Shown: positions 10,053-21,292 of the stretch, in pieces
Numbering within the stretch: position 1 is the first letter of the stretch
Layout: every line of letters begins with the position of its first letter
Source of the DNA: Chondrus crispus
Taxonomy: Eukaryota > Rhodophyta > Florideophyceae > Gigartinales > Gigartinaceae
Assembly: GCF_000350225.1 (NCBI RefSeq)
Contig: NW_005179054.1
Span: 24,487-88,486, forward strand
Length of the DNA: 64,000 bases
Direction: 5' to 3'
The notes under the pieces: generated by a model
The model's database searches: none
Seen by the model: only the letters and a program-made list of their open reading frames with translations
Told to the model about the DNA's origin: nothing
Program-made: the position numbers and the translations under genes

Positions 10053-12175
10053 TCATGCCAACAAGTGCGCACAGTACCTCCACGGACGTAATTCAGGGCG
10101 AAACCCGCTGGGGCGCCCCTCCGCCGCCGGGACGATTTCCGCGAACGGTGGCCATAAGTACGGACGCGACGGCCTCCTTACCTCCTACAAGCCCGCCGCT
10201 CGACCCCACGTCCTTCATCTCGGAACCCGCTCGAGCACCTACGACGCCTCCAGCTATGTCTCCTCTTTCGCCGGGGTCGGCGTCCCGCTGGGTCAATCCG
10301 GCGAAGGAGTACGACCATCGTCAGCGCCGCACCCCCGCCGAGCCTTCCCAACGTCCTTCCGCGGTGCCGTACCCGGTCGAACAGTAGGTGGGCTGGTCCC
10401 ATTGGTACTTTGACGCCCTCCGTTTTAAAGAAGTCTGTCGAGAAGGAATCAGCCTCCCGAACGGGTATCGCCGAAGCAGGGACGAAGCGTGGACAGCACG
10501 CTGGCGCCACCTACCCCTGACACCGAACGACCGGACACGCACGCATGGAAGAGCCGACCTATCGCATGTGCGTTTTTGGCCCGAAAGGGAGTATCAAATC
10601 CGTCTGCAGACCATCCTCTCCGGTCTTCAACATCTTCCGCGACCTGAGGACGACGTCGCCTCTGGCGGGAGTTTTCTCCCTGCAGGTCACAACGTGCTCG
10701 GGCTCCTTGCCTTCGAGCCCCCGTATGACCGGTTGTATTGGCTTCGCGATCGGCGCTGGTGGGGCGACAACTGTTCCGACGAGTCCCGTATTCGGAATAT
10801 GGAGTGGCTTTACTACGGGTGGCATAATTTGGAATTCTTCGACATGCCTTCCCGACTCCGGCCGAACTACTACATCCGCGTGCCACCGCAACCCTTCTAT
10901 CGGAACGTCCCTCGGTCGCTCTGCGTGCCCACGCCAGCCGTTTTGGCGTATCACGGTAGTTTGGATCTTCAGAAGAGTCGCCTCCGTGCATGGCTTTGGC
11001 AGATCGTCGCCGTAGAGTGGGTCATCTCGTCCGTCATGGCCTTCTTTCACGCCGCTCGCTACGGGATTCAGATGAACGCCAAGAACCGTGACTGGCGTCT
11101 CTTCCAAGACCGCGTCATCGCTTCCCCTGTGGGTCGACTCATGCCTCTGCCTACCGGACTTATTTAGTACGTCCGCGAGCTCGGCGCACAGAATATCGTC
11201 CGAGGAACGGAATTCGACCCTCAGGAGACGGAGACGCTTTTGCGATACGCCGCCGAAACCGATTAGACGAAGACCCCGGAGTTCCTTTGGTACGACTATG
11301 AGAGCCACCGGTTCTCGCCTATGCCGCGTCACCCTGGTGGGCATGACGACGGCAAAGCATATCCCACTCGGGTCGTCCTTCCCGAGCCTCGTCGTTCCCC
11401 CTGGCCGATATTGGAAGTCACTGATTATTACCCCCGTGGGAAAGGATTCGTTCCGGAGTGCTTTCATCCACCTGAGGTCGCTTCGGATGCCGTTCCGATT
11501 TTCCCTCCGAATGGTCGTGAGGCTGTCTCGGCCGTGCCGTCCCTATACGGGGTCGAGTCCGTCGCTGCGCCTCTCGGAGGAAGGGGACCTGTCTATTTTG
11601 ACGACGACGATATTTCCTCTCCGGTACCAGTGGCTCCTCTGAGGTCCGTGCTGCCTCCCGACGACGGGGGTGGAGCGCCCCAATCGGCCGCTGCGGTTGT
11701 GGAGGACATCGTTTAAGTTCCTGCCTCCAGCCCGCCTGCTGGTGCGACGGCTAGCTTCGTCGCCGCAAGGCCCGAACTCGTCCTGGAGACGTTCGACCAA
11801 GTGGACGTACGGCCCATTGTGGATGAAGACCTCAGGGCGGCTTGGCAGGAGTATCTTGAGATTGCCCAAAAATATGGGGCTGAACCGGCTGCTGCGGTTC
11901 CGGTCGTCCTTCGTCAAGCGGCGACCCTCATACGGGACTCTCATACCCTTGAGCGTACACGTTCGGCTCTGACTGAGGTGCAGTCTGCCCTTAGCGGGAT
12001 TCTGCAGGCCCGCGTTCGGGACGTGACCGACGGCGCTATTTCGGACGTCCTCGTCCGGTTCGGGCTCGAGCCTGACCGTTCTGCCGGTAGTGGGGCCGAC
12101 GGGGCCTCAGCCTCCAATTCTGATGTCGCCCCTTCCCGTAAGCGTCCTCGTCCGGGTACTATCACCTCCAAATAA
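10053..12175 (+). pseudogene. Antisense ORF of element B, related to the antisense ORF of element A
   Basis: The frame containing 10053-12175 lies opposite to element B gag-pol, beginning about 60 bases inside the LTR. It is one reading frame interrupted by four stops: TAG at 10385, TAG at 11165, a third TAG near 11264, and TAA at 11714. It encodes a Pro/Ser-rich N-terminus, then a Trp/Tyr/Phe-rich central region (WLYYGWHNLEFFD, YHGSLDLQKSRLRAWLWQ), then a charged C-terminal region ending KRPRPG. The central region aligns by eye with the antisense ORF at 33210-34884 (P-x-L-x-Y-x-G-S ... R-x-W). The function is unknown. Antisense ORFs next to the 3' LTR are known in some plant Ty3/gypsy elements. 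Confidence 0.55.
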
Positions 12176-12597
12176 ATTGCATTTGCATTTCTTTCGTCCT
12201 CATCGCGGTTGTCTTCCTTCGTACTGTAGTCCATAGATCGGCGAAGCCCGGTGCCTGCGCTCTCCCGTACAGAGTTTCTTCCAGCGGCAATCGTCGTCGC
12301 TGCATCCATGATGGGTCGTTCGTGCGTTACTAATATCCATGTGGGGTCGCGACTTCGCCTTCGTTAGGGTAGTGACTGCCCGATCGGGGTTTTCCTTTGC
12401 AATAAAAATCGGCCTTCTTGCCAGTAACACCTGCCTGGTTTTCTCGTCTTCTAGGCTTGTCCTTGTAAATTAACGAGCTCCCATTGGACGTTCCCTAAAA
12501 TTTTCGTGCCTCAAACCGCCGCCTCTGTCCCACGGAGCGTTCCCATGGGGTGTTGACAATTTTTGCCCAAAAAATCTCATTCTTTCCGTACACTTCA

Positions 12598-12620
12598 TCC
12601 TTTCTTCCCCCCTCTTCTTG
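12598..12620 (-). other. Internal polypurine tract of element B
   Basis: On the minus strand there is a purine-only run (AAGAAGAGGGGGGAAGAAAGGA) just after the chromodomain stop at 12636. It could be a second plus-strand priming site or, less likely, the PPT of an older element end. Confidence 0.4.
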
Positions 12621-12635
12621 GACCGACCGTCTCGG

Positions 12636-12860
12636 TCAGTGTCTAGCTCGGTATCGGCGGATGAAGTTCTCTGAGAGGCTATCCGCTCGCTCCCAGGTGT
12701 CCTCTTTGGGGCTATAGCCGAACCATCGGACGCGATAAAGTGGGGAGCCGTCGTCCCGACTCGCCATGGGCGACGATGCGGTCTATGGCGTGCTCTGTAT
12801 CCGCTTTGGCCTCAGCGGGGTCCTGATGGACGGGAACCTCGCTGTCCGGGTCGATGGAGA
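12636..12860 (-). pseudogene. Chromodomain at the integrase C-terminus of element B, frameshifted
   Basis: Downstream of the integrase ORF, in another frame, the translation gives HAIDRIVAHGESG. After a further one-base shift it gives a DDGSPLYRVRWFGYSPKEDTWERADS-like segment (partly quoted here) and ends in TGA at 12636-12638. This is the canonical chromodomain pattern, with aromatic cage residues around the WFGY..DTWE block. Chromovirus integrase chromodomains target integration to marked chromatin. Two frameshifts make it non-functional here. Confidence 0.65.
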
Positions 12861-14951
12861 CCGCCGGGGTGGTCCGTGATACGGAGGCCCTTTTGGGTGG
12901 TGTGGTTCCGCTTGGCGGGGGTCGCCATGGGCGTCGACCTTACGGGCGAGGGGGTCTTCGGAACGGAGGGTTGCGGCGCCTTTGTCACACCGTTTATGGA
13001 TACTGTATCCAAGAGACCGTTGCGCTCAGTCGTGACGGTGTCTCCGTCCAGTGACGCCTTTATGACCCTATAGGGACCTGTCGTTTTAGGAAGGAGTTTC
13101 CGGTGGTCGTCCTCATTCTCGAGCGGCGTCGCGGAGAAATCCAGGGGTCTGTCGAGAAAGAACTCCTGTCCGACCTCGAAGGAGGGTAACATCCTTACGG
13201 CCTTGTCGAAATTACTCTTGTATTGTGCTTGGGCGTGTGTCAACTTGGTACCCGCGCGGGAGAGAATCTTCAGCACCTGCTGTACGGTGATTCGCTTCAT
13301 TTGTGCCGATGTCGGTTCACTCCCATTTGAGGACGGTATGGCGCCAGAAAGGGCTTGGACAGATATCCCTGGTGGGTGCCGCGTCAAGATGAGGTCAAAG
13401 GGGGTCGTGCCCGTCGACTTGTGGACCTGCATATTGTACGCGAACGTCAGGGGTTGTACGTACTCGTCCCAGTCCCGTTGGTGTTTGGAGACGTAATGCC
13501 GCAATCGGGTCGCCAACGTCCGGTTGAATCTCTCGGCCTGACCGTTAGTTTGCGGATGATAGGCCGTCGTGAGCACGTGCCGAATTCCGAGAAGGCCGCA
13601 TACAGCTTCGAAGAATTTAGCTGTGAACTGGAGTCCGTTGCCGGTCAGCAGTGTATCCGGCATGCCATACGGGTATACCCACGCGTCAAAGAATGTTTGG
13701 GCCACCTGCTGAGCTTGAGTCGTCCGAAGGGGTATAGCACGGCACAGCTTAGTAAAGCGGTCCGTGATGACCAATATGTGGCGGTTCCCGGGTGGGGTTT
13801 TTGGCAAGGGTCCATACAGGTCCATGGCGACGAGTTCTAGCGGCCCTGCGGCGGGGAACAACGTTAGCTTCTTCTGCTGGCGGTATTGCGTTCCCCTCAC
13901 GCGGGTGCACGACCGGCAGTCGGCGACCGTCTGTTGGACGTCCGAAGCCATATGAGGCCATTAGTACAGACGCCTCATTGTCTCGTACATCTTGCTCGTG
14001 CCGGGGTGTCCCTGTAATCTCGGGTAATGACTCAAGAAGGAGATTCTCGCCCTCAGGGACGCCGGGACCACGATGTGTATACTCCCCTGCAAGGATGTGC
14101 GCCGGTACAGGAGGCCGTGTTGATGGACCTCGAACTGCGTTCCCGATTTCCCGACCTCTTCCATCATGGTCTTACAATACGAGTCTGTCTTCTGCTCCCG
14201 AATTAGGTCGTCTTGCATCACGGGCAATATCTCGGCATCATCATGCGCGAGAGTCATTACGTCCGGGTTGCCGGGATAACGAGGTGTCATGCCCTCGGAG
14301 GACAGTAGATCTCCTTGTACGTCTTCGTCTACCACGTAGCAAGGTATTTCATCCCTCAGGGTCGAAATATCCAATCCGGTCGTCTCAAGCCGCGAGAGGG
14401 CGTCGGCTGCCTGGTGTTTAATCCCGGCACGGTGTTCGACTATGAAGTCGTATTCCGATAACCGGAGGCGCCAGCGAGCTAATCGTCCCTTGGCATTGGC
14501 TAGGTTCAGGACCCACCTCAGGGAATCGTGGTCCGTCCGAACGATAAATATTTGTCCCTCCAGGTACGGCCGTAGGAGGAGGATAGCCCAAACAATTGCC
14601 AAACATTCCTTTTCTGTCGTAGTGTAGTCGCGCTCCTGCTTCGTCAGGGCTCGACTCCAATACCCAATTGGGACGTAAACAGGACCCTCTTGGTCCTGCA
14701 GGAGAGTGCATCCCACCTGATGGTCACATGCGTCTGTGTCCAACTTGTAGCTCCCTTTTCGCTTGGGCAGCGCCAGGATTGGAGATGACGTGAGACGACG
14801 TTTCAGCTCCTCGATCGCCTCGTGCTCTTCGTCCGTGAGGTCGCCAAATTTTGCGGGCTGTCCTTTCTCGAGCTTGCGATTCAATGGGGTTGCAATGCGT
14901 GCAAAGTTTGGCACAAAGCGCCGGAATACGTTACAGAGACCGATAAAGGAA
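12812..14951 (-). pseudogene. RNase H and integrase of element B
   Basis: From 14951 down, the sequence encodes the RT thumb/connection (FIGLCNVFRRFVPNFA), RNase H (LDTDACDHQVG, TEKECLAIVWAI, VRTDHDSLRW), the H2C2 zinc-binding region and the integrase core. A TAA at 13961-13963 interrupts the frame where relatives read RRLYYWPHM. In the integrase, the first Asp (AMDLYGPL) and the Glu (HPQTNGQAERFNRTL) are present. The second catalytic Asp is replaced: LLTGNGLQF in place of LLTDNG, a GAC to GGC change. Length and order are normal for a gypsy integrase. It continues into the frameshifted chromodomain. Confidence 0.85.
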
Positions 14952-14953
14952 CG

Positions 14954-15981
14954 TGTAGTGCATTAATCGGCTGCACCGTGAGGGGGTGGAAAGAAAAGGA
15001 ATTGAGGGGTATGACAAAGTGGGGGGGGTGACAAGTGAAAATTATTTCACCTTATTATTTTAATTATTAATTTTAATTAGTTGCATATTAGTTATTTAAC
15101 ATTAGATTAGATCTAGGATCTAGCGCCGAGAGCTACTGTAGTGGTTCCGGCGGGGCGATATATACCTTAGCCCTCTGACCACCAAGTCAGTAAAGGTATC
15201 CCGAGTTGCCGGAGTTAGATCTCGCCTTCGTCGAAGACCGCTTCCGTTCACGCGACGCGCTTCCCTTTTACGCTGCTAACGACATCCTCTATTGCTCGGG
15301 GTCCCATTCCTTTTCGTTATCCTTTTACCTTTTCTATCTCTACATCTATTTTTCCCTTAATTGTGTTGGTTCCATTGGAGTCGGTTGCGACCGATCCGGT
15401 GTAGGTGTTTTAGCCATCGGGCAACACTTTGTGTAGCGCTGCTACTGTTTCAAGTTCCGTCGGAAGGCTGTCGTAACGACGCCTCCGTCGAAGGTCTTAC
15501 TGTATAAGACAGAGTTGGTACCACCTACCTCGACCGCGATCGCGCTGGTGAGGGTGTTTTTTGCCGTCGGGCAACACGTCGGTAGTAGCGTTGCTACACG
15601 GTTACGATCCCGTCGGGTAGTGATGAACAAGCCCCCGTCGAAGACCTTGAGTTATATGCAAGGTGCTGAAGACGCTCGTCGAGCATTGGCCTTACAACCC
15701 AGCGAACCGCGGTTACATTCTCGTAGACAAGCCCAACCCGCACTCGTCGAGCACTCAAGCTTTCACAAGTTTCTACCACCATTATCCTCCCGGGCCGGGT
15801 ATCTTTCCTTAACCCCCCCGTCGAAGTCGTGCTACCGTGGGCCGCAAGCCCACACAAGGGGAAGGGAGTCTCGAACGTTCCGTAGCGCGTGCCATCGGCA
15901 GTGGTTGTTGCTGTTGCTGTTTTCGTCTTTTTGTTTGACCGTCGGACTGTTTTCGCGGCCTGCCAGGCACATTGCACTACA
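14954..15981 (+). repeat. 5' LTR of element A
   Basis: Begins TGTAGTGCA and ends TGCACTACA. It is collinear with 34991-36030, with scattered substitutions and small indels (1028 against 1040 bp), so it is an old copy. It contains an internal imperfect duplication of about 147 bp, recognisable by CATCGGGCAACAC / CGTCGGGCAACAC blocks near 15415 and 15561. Confidence 0.85.
15159..15164 (+). promoter_or_regulatory. Putative TATA box in the element A LTR
   Basis: TATATA lies in a GC-rich context (CGGGGCGATATATACC) about 205 bases into the LTR. It is conserved at 35211-35216 in the 3' LTR. Confidence 0.35.
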
Positions 15982-15985
15982 ACAG

Positions 15986-16001
15986 TGGTCTCCCGACCTA
16001 G
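15986..16001 (+). other. Primer-binding site of element A
   Basis: TGGTCTCCCGACCTAG begins four bases after the LTR. The identical 16-mer serves element E, and 15/16 matches serve B and D. Confidence 0.65.
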
Positions 16002-16146
16002 AATTACGTGTACAGCAAACCCGACCTGGAATTGTGTCGGTGACAGGTTTGATCTGGAGTTGTACTACGAAAGTGGTCTGGGTAACGGAGTCTCTTTTTT
16101 ATTTTTGTTTGTAACTTTTTTTTGTTCAGGTTCGCTCGTACGAGCG

Positions 16147-18219
16147 ATGTCGACAAGTGCACCCGGGGACGTCTGTCCCGGGGCGAGTAGGAGCGGATCG
16201 GCAAGGGTGTCGAGGATCCCGCGGGGTCCTCGCACCCGAAGCCAGGCCAATACGGCCACGGATCCCGAAGGTCAAGAACCCCCGACGGGGATTGAAGCCG
16301 ACAAGGATAACCTATTCTACAGGTTCGAGAAGATGAGCGGGGAAATTCGCCAAGAGATGACCAAAAATCTCGAGGCTGAATTAACCCTCGTCCGGAAGCA
16401 ACTGGAGTTGCAAGCATCCGAGTTCCACACCGAGTTAGGAGAGCTATCGGCTCGAGTGGATCTCGTCGAGAAGGACCGAGGTGATGCGACCGACGGTCTG
16501 GAGCCGGAGGTGCTAGCTTCGTTGAAAATTTCAGTCAAGGACGCGAGGCGCGACGCGAATCAAGCCTTGGAGTTATTACGAAAATTTAGGACAAGCATCG
16601 ATGACCGATTCGATCGCGCCGCGCAACGTCTCAAGGACCTTTAGCAGGCCGCTGATCAAGCTCCGCAAGGATCGGACGACGAGCCGCTCCCTTCGGGTAG
16701 AGAGGGCGACCGTCGGTCGAAGAAGGACAAGCCCGCTCGGCAGCGGAGATCCAAGTCGAAGCCCTCGAAGAAGGACAAGCGACGTACAAGCAAGGGTCAC
16801 TGTAGTGACGATCCGGAGAACCGTGACTCACAGTCGAAGTCGCTTGGTCCCTCCGAAGATGGTAACGACGGTTCGTCGAACCATTCGGGCGATTCCGAAC
16901 GCCGTTCAGAAGAAGGAAACGGAATTTCGTCAAGCAAGAAAATTTCCTCCAGACAAGGCGGAGTCATTTCGTCCGCCTCGCGGAGAGACAAGGACGCGGA
17001 GCCCGAAGATGTCGCAACGCGGCGCGGGCCGCGATGGGAGGAGTTGGAGGAGCTGAATCCGACCAACTACCTCTTCAAGAAATTACTTTCGTACCGAACG
17101 TACCGTTTGCGGAACCCACAGCCACATTTGTCAAGTTCCCGGCGGATCGCCGTGCGAAAAATCACGAGAGATATTCCGCCTAAGGTGAAGAAGGACAACA
17201 CGTTCACAGGTGAGGACGGGGTCCTTGTGTTGGATTTTTTGGCAAAGTTAGTTCAAGAGTTTGATACTCAAGAAATGGACGAGGGGCAAGCGATCCGCTT
17301 GTTGCCCGAATTTCTAAGCGGCATCGCCCTGAGACAATACACTTCGGTGTCTCAGACGGCCGGGTCCCACCACGGAAAGGTATCCGTTTGGCCGGAGGCC
17401 GTACAGTGGTTGTTGAGGAGTTTCGCAACCGACGAGGCGATCCGTCAAGCCGTGCTCGCATTGCGAGAAGTTCAGCCAAGACCGTCTGAAGACGAGATGG
17501 AATTTTATATCCGTCTGACGGACGCGAGCAATCGATGTGGAAACGTATATTCGATGGAAGAACAAATGACGATGTTTATTAAAGGACTCGATTCGAGTAT
17601 CAAGCCGATGGTATCTCAATACCGACAAGACAATCGGGACGTTTCGTTTTTGAGATTAGTCAATTACTCGAAGGCGCATGGCTCGGCGAGCCGCGCTAAG
17701 GACAAGAAGACCAAGAAGGTCACCATCCAGACGCTGTCGACGATCAGGGCGGGGAAGAAGCCGAGGGCTTCTTATCCCGGTCGCAAAAATCACGCCGCCG
17801 TCCATTTAGCCGAGTCCATTTCAGCGTCAGATGAGCGCGGTGCGCATGGAAGTAGCGAAAATCACTACGAAGGAGCGTTAGTAGCCGAAGGCGAGTTCAT
17901 TGCGCCATCGGAGGGCTACGGACACGAGGACTACGGGGACAGCGGGTCGTCAACTTTACTGACGCCTGCATACACGACGGAGTCGTTTTCAGAGCCCACG
18001 GATCCCGTCATGATGTTTCGGGGGCGCGGCTACACGCCGGCGCCGCGCATTCCGATGGAAGACAAGGGTACGACGTTTCGAAGGCCAGGCTGGATGGGAA
18101 GGCCCCAACGTCAAGGAAGGCTGCCGGCCTGTGGGGGGCCTAGGCCGCAATATCCCGTCAAGACGCACGGATTGGTGTGCTATCATTGTTACGAAAAGGG
18201 GCACGCCACGCCAACTTGA
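16147..18219 (+). pseudogene. Gag polyprotein of element A, with in-frame stops
   Basis: ATG 16147 begins a 690-codon frame with one TAG at 16642-16644. The N-terminus contains a coiled coil (about residues 55-165: FYRFEKMSGEIRQEM..). The middle is Lys/Ser/Arg-rich. The capsid-like domain (about 17040-17690: NYLFKKLLSYRTYRL, FTGEDGVLVLDFLAKL, RCGNVYSMEEQ) is shared with gag of element D. The frame closes inside the zinc knuckle CYHCYEKGHATPT, where the final Cys codon has become TGA (18217-18219). The same frame then remains open to about 18453. A later frameshift near 18320 leads into the protease frame. Confidence 0.8.
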
Positions 18220-18323
18220 ATTCTTTCCCTCCGGGAAATGGACCGAGTTTTGGAGAATTATGAGGCGATATCTCCGATGGAGAGGTTAGGGATACCATCG
18301 ACGAGTTACCTGAAGGTCAAGAA

Positions 18324-19172
18324 TTGGTTCGGTTCGCAGACGGCGAGCACGCCGAGTGCTTCAACGCCAAGGTCGAACCAACCCTTCAGAGGGTCCGCCG
18401 CAGGGCCCGCGCCGTCGGATGTGAGAAGGATCCCGCAGCGGCAGGAAAACTAGAGAGGGGAATCTTGCATGAGTCGCGAGAGGCACAGGGTCGACGTACT
18501 GTGCCCGGGGCTCAGCCCCGTTCCCCGTCTCTACGGGAAAAATCAGGCCTCAAGGAGGAGGTTGTTGGATTGGTGGATAAGCCCAAAGGGCCAGCTCAAG
18601 TCAAGAAAATTTTGAGCCGAGCCAGAGATCATCCGCTGGAAGAAGTTCGAAGACCCTGGTACAGGGTTAAGCGAAGGTAGTGTCCCGAGAAGATTTTGGT
18701 TCTTGCGCGAAAAAACTATAAAGTTTACGCGGACATTGGACCCACAATCGGATTGATCAGCCGAGTGTTGTCTATTTTAGACACCGGCGCGGGACCAAAC
18801 CTTGTGCGAAAATCGGAACTCCCGGCTGGAATGGAATCTCTAGTGTCCTACGGACCGACCCAAGACATTGGCGACGCGAACAATAGGCCCGTCCAGACTC
18901 TCGGAACCATCAGAATGCCTGTGAGGCTTGGAAAATTTGTGGCCGCAGCTGAGTTTATTGTATGCGAAAAACTAGCCGTCCCGCTAATTCTAGGCGCGGA
19001 CTACTGTGACCGGTTTGTGGAAGCCATTTATCCAAGGAAGAAAACGGTTGAGTTGGCGGATTTCTCGGAGGTTCCGATAGTTAGACGGTTCTCGACGAGA
19101 AAAGGAGGAAGAATCTCGTCCCGGGAGAGGACGAGAACGATGGAAAGGTCGAGCGAATTTCCCCTAAGGTAA
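18324..19172 (+). pseudogene. Gag-pol linker and retropepsin of element A
   Basis: The frame 18324-18680 ends in TAG and continues in the same frame at 18681-19172. The protease domain contains SILDTGAGPNLVRKSELP near 18775, so the catalytic Asp-Thr-Gly is intact, and a VPLILGADYCDRFV segment near 18985. The protein is the aspartic protease that matures Gag-Pol. A shift at about 19165 moves the frame to the RT ORF. Confidence 0.75.
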
Positions 19173-19174
19173 AA

Positions 19175-21292
19175 GTGGCAAGAGCCACGACTATCGAGCC
19201 AGGGACGCAACGCGTCGTGGAATGCACCTCAAAGAGGGCGGGCTTGGTTGTGGTTCAGCCGTACTCGTCGTTGTACGAAAGGCACGGGTTGACGTGCACG
19301 AATGGTGTCGTTCAGGTTGAGCCTCACCGGCCATTTCGTTTACTCGTTGCGAATTTTAGGACGTACCCTGTCAGGGTGCAAAAAAGCCAGGTGGTGGCAG
19401 AATTATTGCCGCATCCGAGAGCCGCGCTCGAGAGCAAAACCACCATAGGTGAAGTTCTCAGAATTCGAGAAAGGAAGAAGGAAAATTTTCCTAATTCCAC
19501 CAAGACGCCTACGGGCGAGACAAGATGCGAACCGTCGGATCAAGATCGCGAAGACCAGCAAGGAGAACGGGAGGAAAGGCTCTCCGCGACGGCAACTACG
19601 AAGCCGGAGCGGCAGATTGAGCGTCCCCCGCCGGACGTGGAGGAACTCGACCTGAGCCACGTGCGGGACCGGCTGCGCGAAAGATTCGGTCGAATGTTGA
19701 AAAAGTATTTCCGCATGTGGGAAGGGACCCTCGGTGAGATCAACACCACGGTCCACCGGATTGAACTGGCCCCGGATACAAGGCCAATTGCACAAGCTCC
19801 CTACCGAGCCGGTTCAAAGGCTCGGGAGGTCGAGGACGCAGAAGTACAGAAGATGTTAGAAGCAGGAGTCATCGAACCGGCGCAGTCAGAATGGGCGGAG
19901 CCCGTTTTATTAGTGCCGAGGCCGGATGGATCGATGCGCTTTTGCGTAGACTATCGCCGGTTAAACGCGGTAACGGTAAAGGACACGTACCCTTTACCGC
20001 GCATGGATGAGTGCCTGGACTCGCTTGGTGACACCAAGGTTTTCTCCGCGTTGGACGCGATCTCGGGGTATTGGCAGATGCCTATCCCTGAGCGCGACCG
20101 CGACAAAACCGCATTTTCGTGCCACTCAGGACTGTATCGCTTCTCAAGAATACCCTTCGGGCTAACTAACGCGCCAGCGACGTTTCAGAGAGCAATGGAT
20201 ATCCTGCTCTCTCCGTTCCGTTGGAAATGCTGTTTGGTGTATCTGGATGACATAATAATTTTTAGCAAGTCGTGGGAGGAGCACATCGTGCACGTGGATG
20301 AAATACTTTCTGTATTGGAGAAGGCAGGTGTGAAGCTCAAGCTTCGCAAGTGCGAATTTTTCGTCGAAAAGATCAAGTACCTGGGCCATGTCGTTCGGCC
20401 AGGTACATTGGAAGTGGACGCTGCGCGAACCGTCGCATTGGAACAAGTGAGGTACCCTCAAACGCAGACCCAGCTCAGGAGCTTCTTGGGACTTTGTAAT
20501 GTCTACCGCAGATTCGTTCCGCATTATGCGAAAATCGCGCACCCGCTCAATCAACTGTTGAAGTAGGGACAACCGGTCCAGTTGGAAGGATTCGACGAAC
20601 CGTGCGAAAAAGCTTTTCACAAGCTCAAAGACGCTATCTTGGCGCCACCGGTGTTGGCCCTGCCGAAGAAGGACCTACCATACTCGGTAGACACCGATGC
20701 AAGCGACTATCAAATCGGCGCTGCATTATTTCAAACGCATCCGGATGCGCAACGTAAACCCATCGGGTTCTTTTCAAGAACGTTAGCCGCAGCCGAGAGA
20801 AACTATTCTGTATCAGAAAAAGAATGTCTAGCGGTAATTTGGGCCGTACAAACTTTAAGACCATATCTATATGGCGAGCACTTCATTGTGCATACCGACC
20901 ATGCCTCATTGAGGTGGTTGATGAACGTAACCGACCCCAGCGGGAGATTAATCCGATGGAGGCTCCGCCTCTCGGAATTTGGTTTCGAAATCAAGTACAA
21001 GAAGGGCAAGGCAAACAGCCAAGCCGATGCCCTGTCAAGATTACGGACCGCAGGAGAAACCATCGACGAAATCGACGAGGAAATTCCATGCTTTATGGCC
21101 GAACCGGCCGAGGGAACAGTGGAGGACGAGGACAGTTTTGACGCGTTAGACGACATCCTCGCTCTTGAGGGGGGACCGCCCCTGAGCGCCTCGATTAATT
21201 CCAAGCTGTCACTCCGGAGGAGCTCATTCGCGAGCAAGCCGTCGACCCCTTCTGCAACCGCATCAAGGAAGAAATGGAAGCTGGAAAGGTGA
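19175..21292 (+). pseudogene. Reverse transcriptase-RNase H of element A
   Basis: Residues downstream of an ARATTIEPGTQRVV-type linker form a complete gypsy RT: FCVDYRRLNAVTVKDTYPLPR, FSALDAISGYWQ, the catalytic LVYLDDIIIF box near 20238, and a FLGLCNVYRRFVPHYA connection. A single in-frame TAG (20564-20566) separates RT from RNase H (VDTDASDYQIGAALF, SEKECLAVIWAV, HTDHASLRW). The last 30 codons of the ORF are frameshifted. The proper continuation (EELIREQAVDPFCNRIKEE) is found in the integrase frame from about 21205. Confidence 0.85.

Larger units (their letters stand above)
4965..14953 (-). mobile_element. Ty3/gypsy chromovirus B, permuted and degraded
   Basis: Reading the minus strand from 14953 down, the order is RNase H, integrase, chromodomain, a region with an antisense ORF, a single 668-bp LTR, PBS, gag, protease and the N-terminus of reverse transcriptase. 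The RT core (about 200 codons) is absent. The right half ends inside the RT/RNase H connection (..FIGLCNVFRR). The left half ends just before the first RT catalytic block (..STDWASPV). The order is that of one element cut inside RT and joined through a single LTR. Two truncated copies sharing an LTR are equally possible. Its right edge abuts the 5' LTR of element A. Confidence 0.7.

Noticed and set aside
10559-11467. 302-codon minus-strand ORF opposite the element B antisense frame
   Set aside because: It is longer without stops, but its composition is unremarkable. The plus-strand frame has the Trp/Tyr-rich motif shared with element A, so the minus ORF is taken as a shadow.
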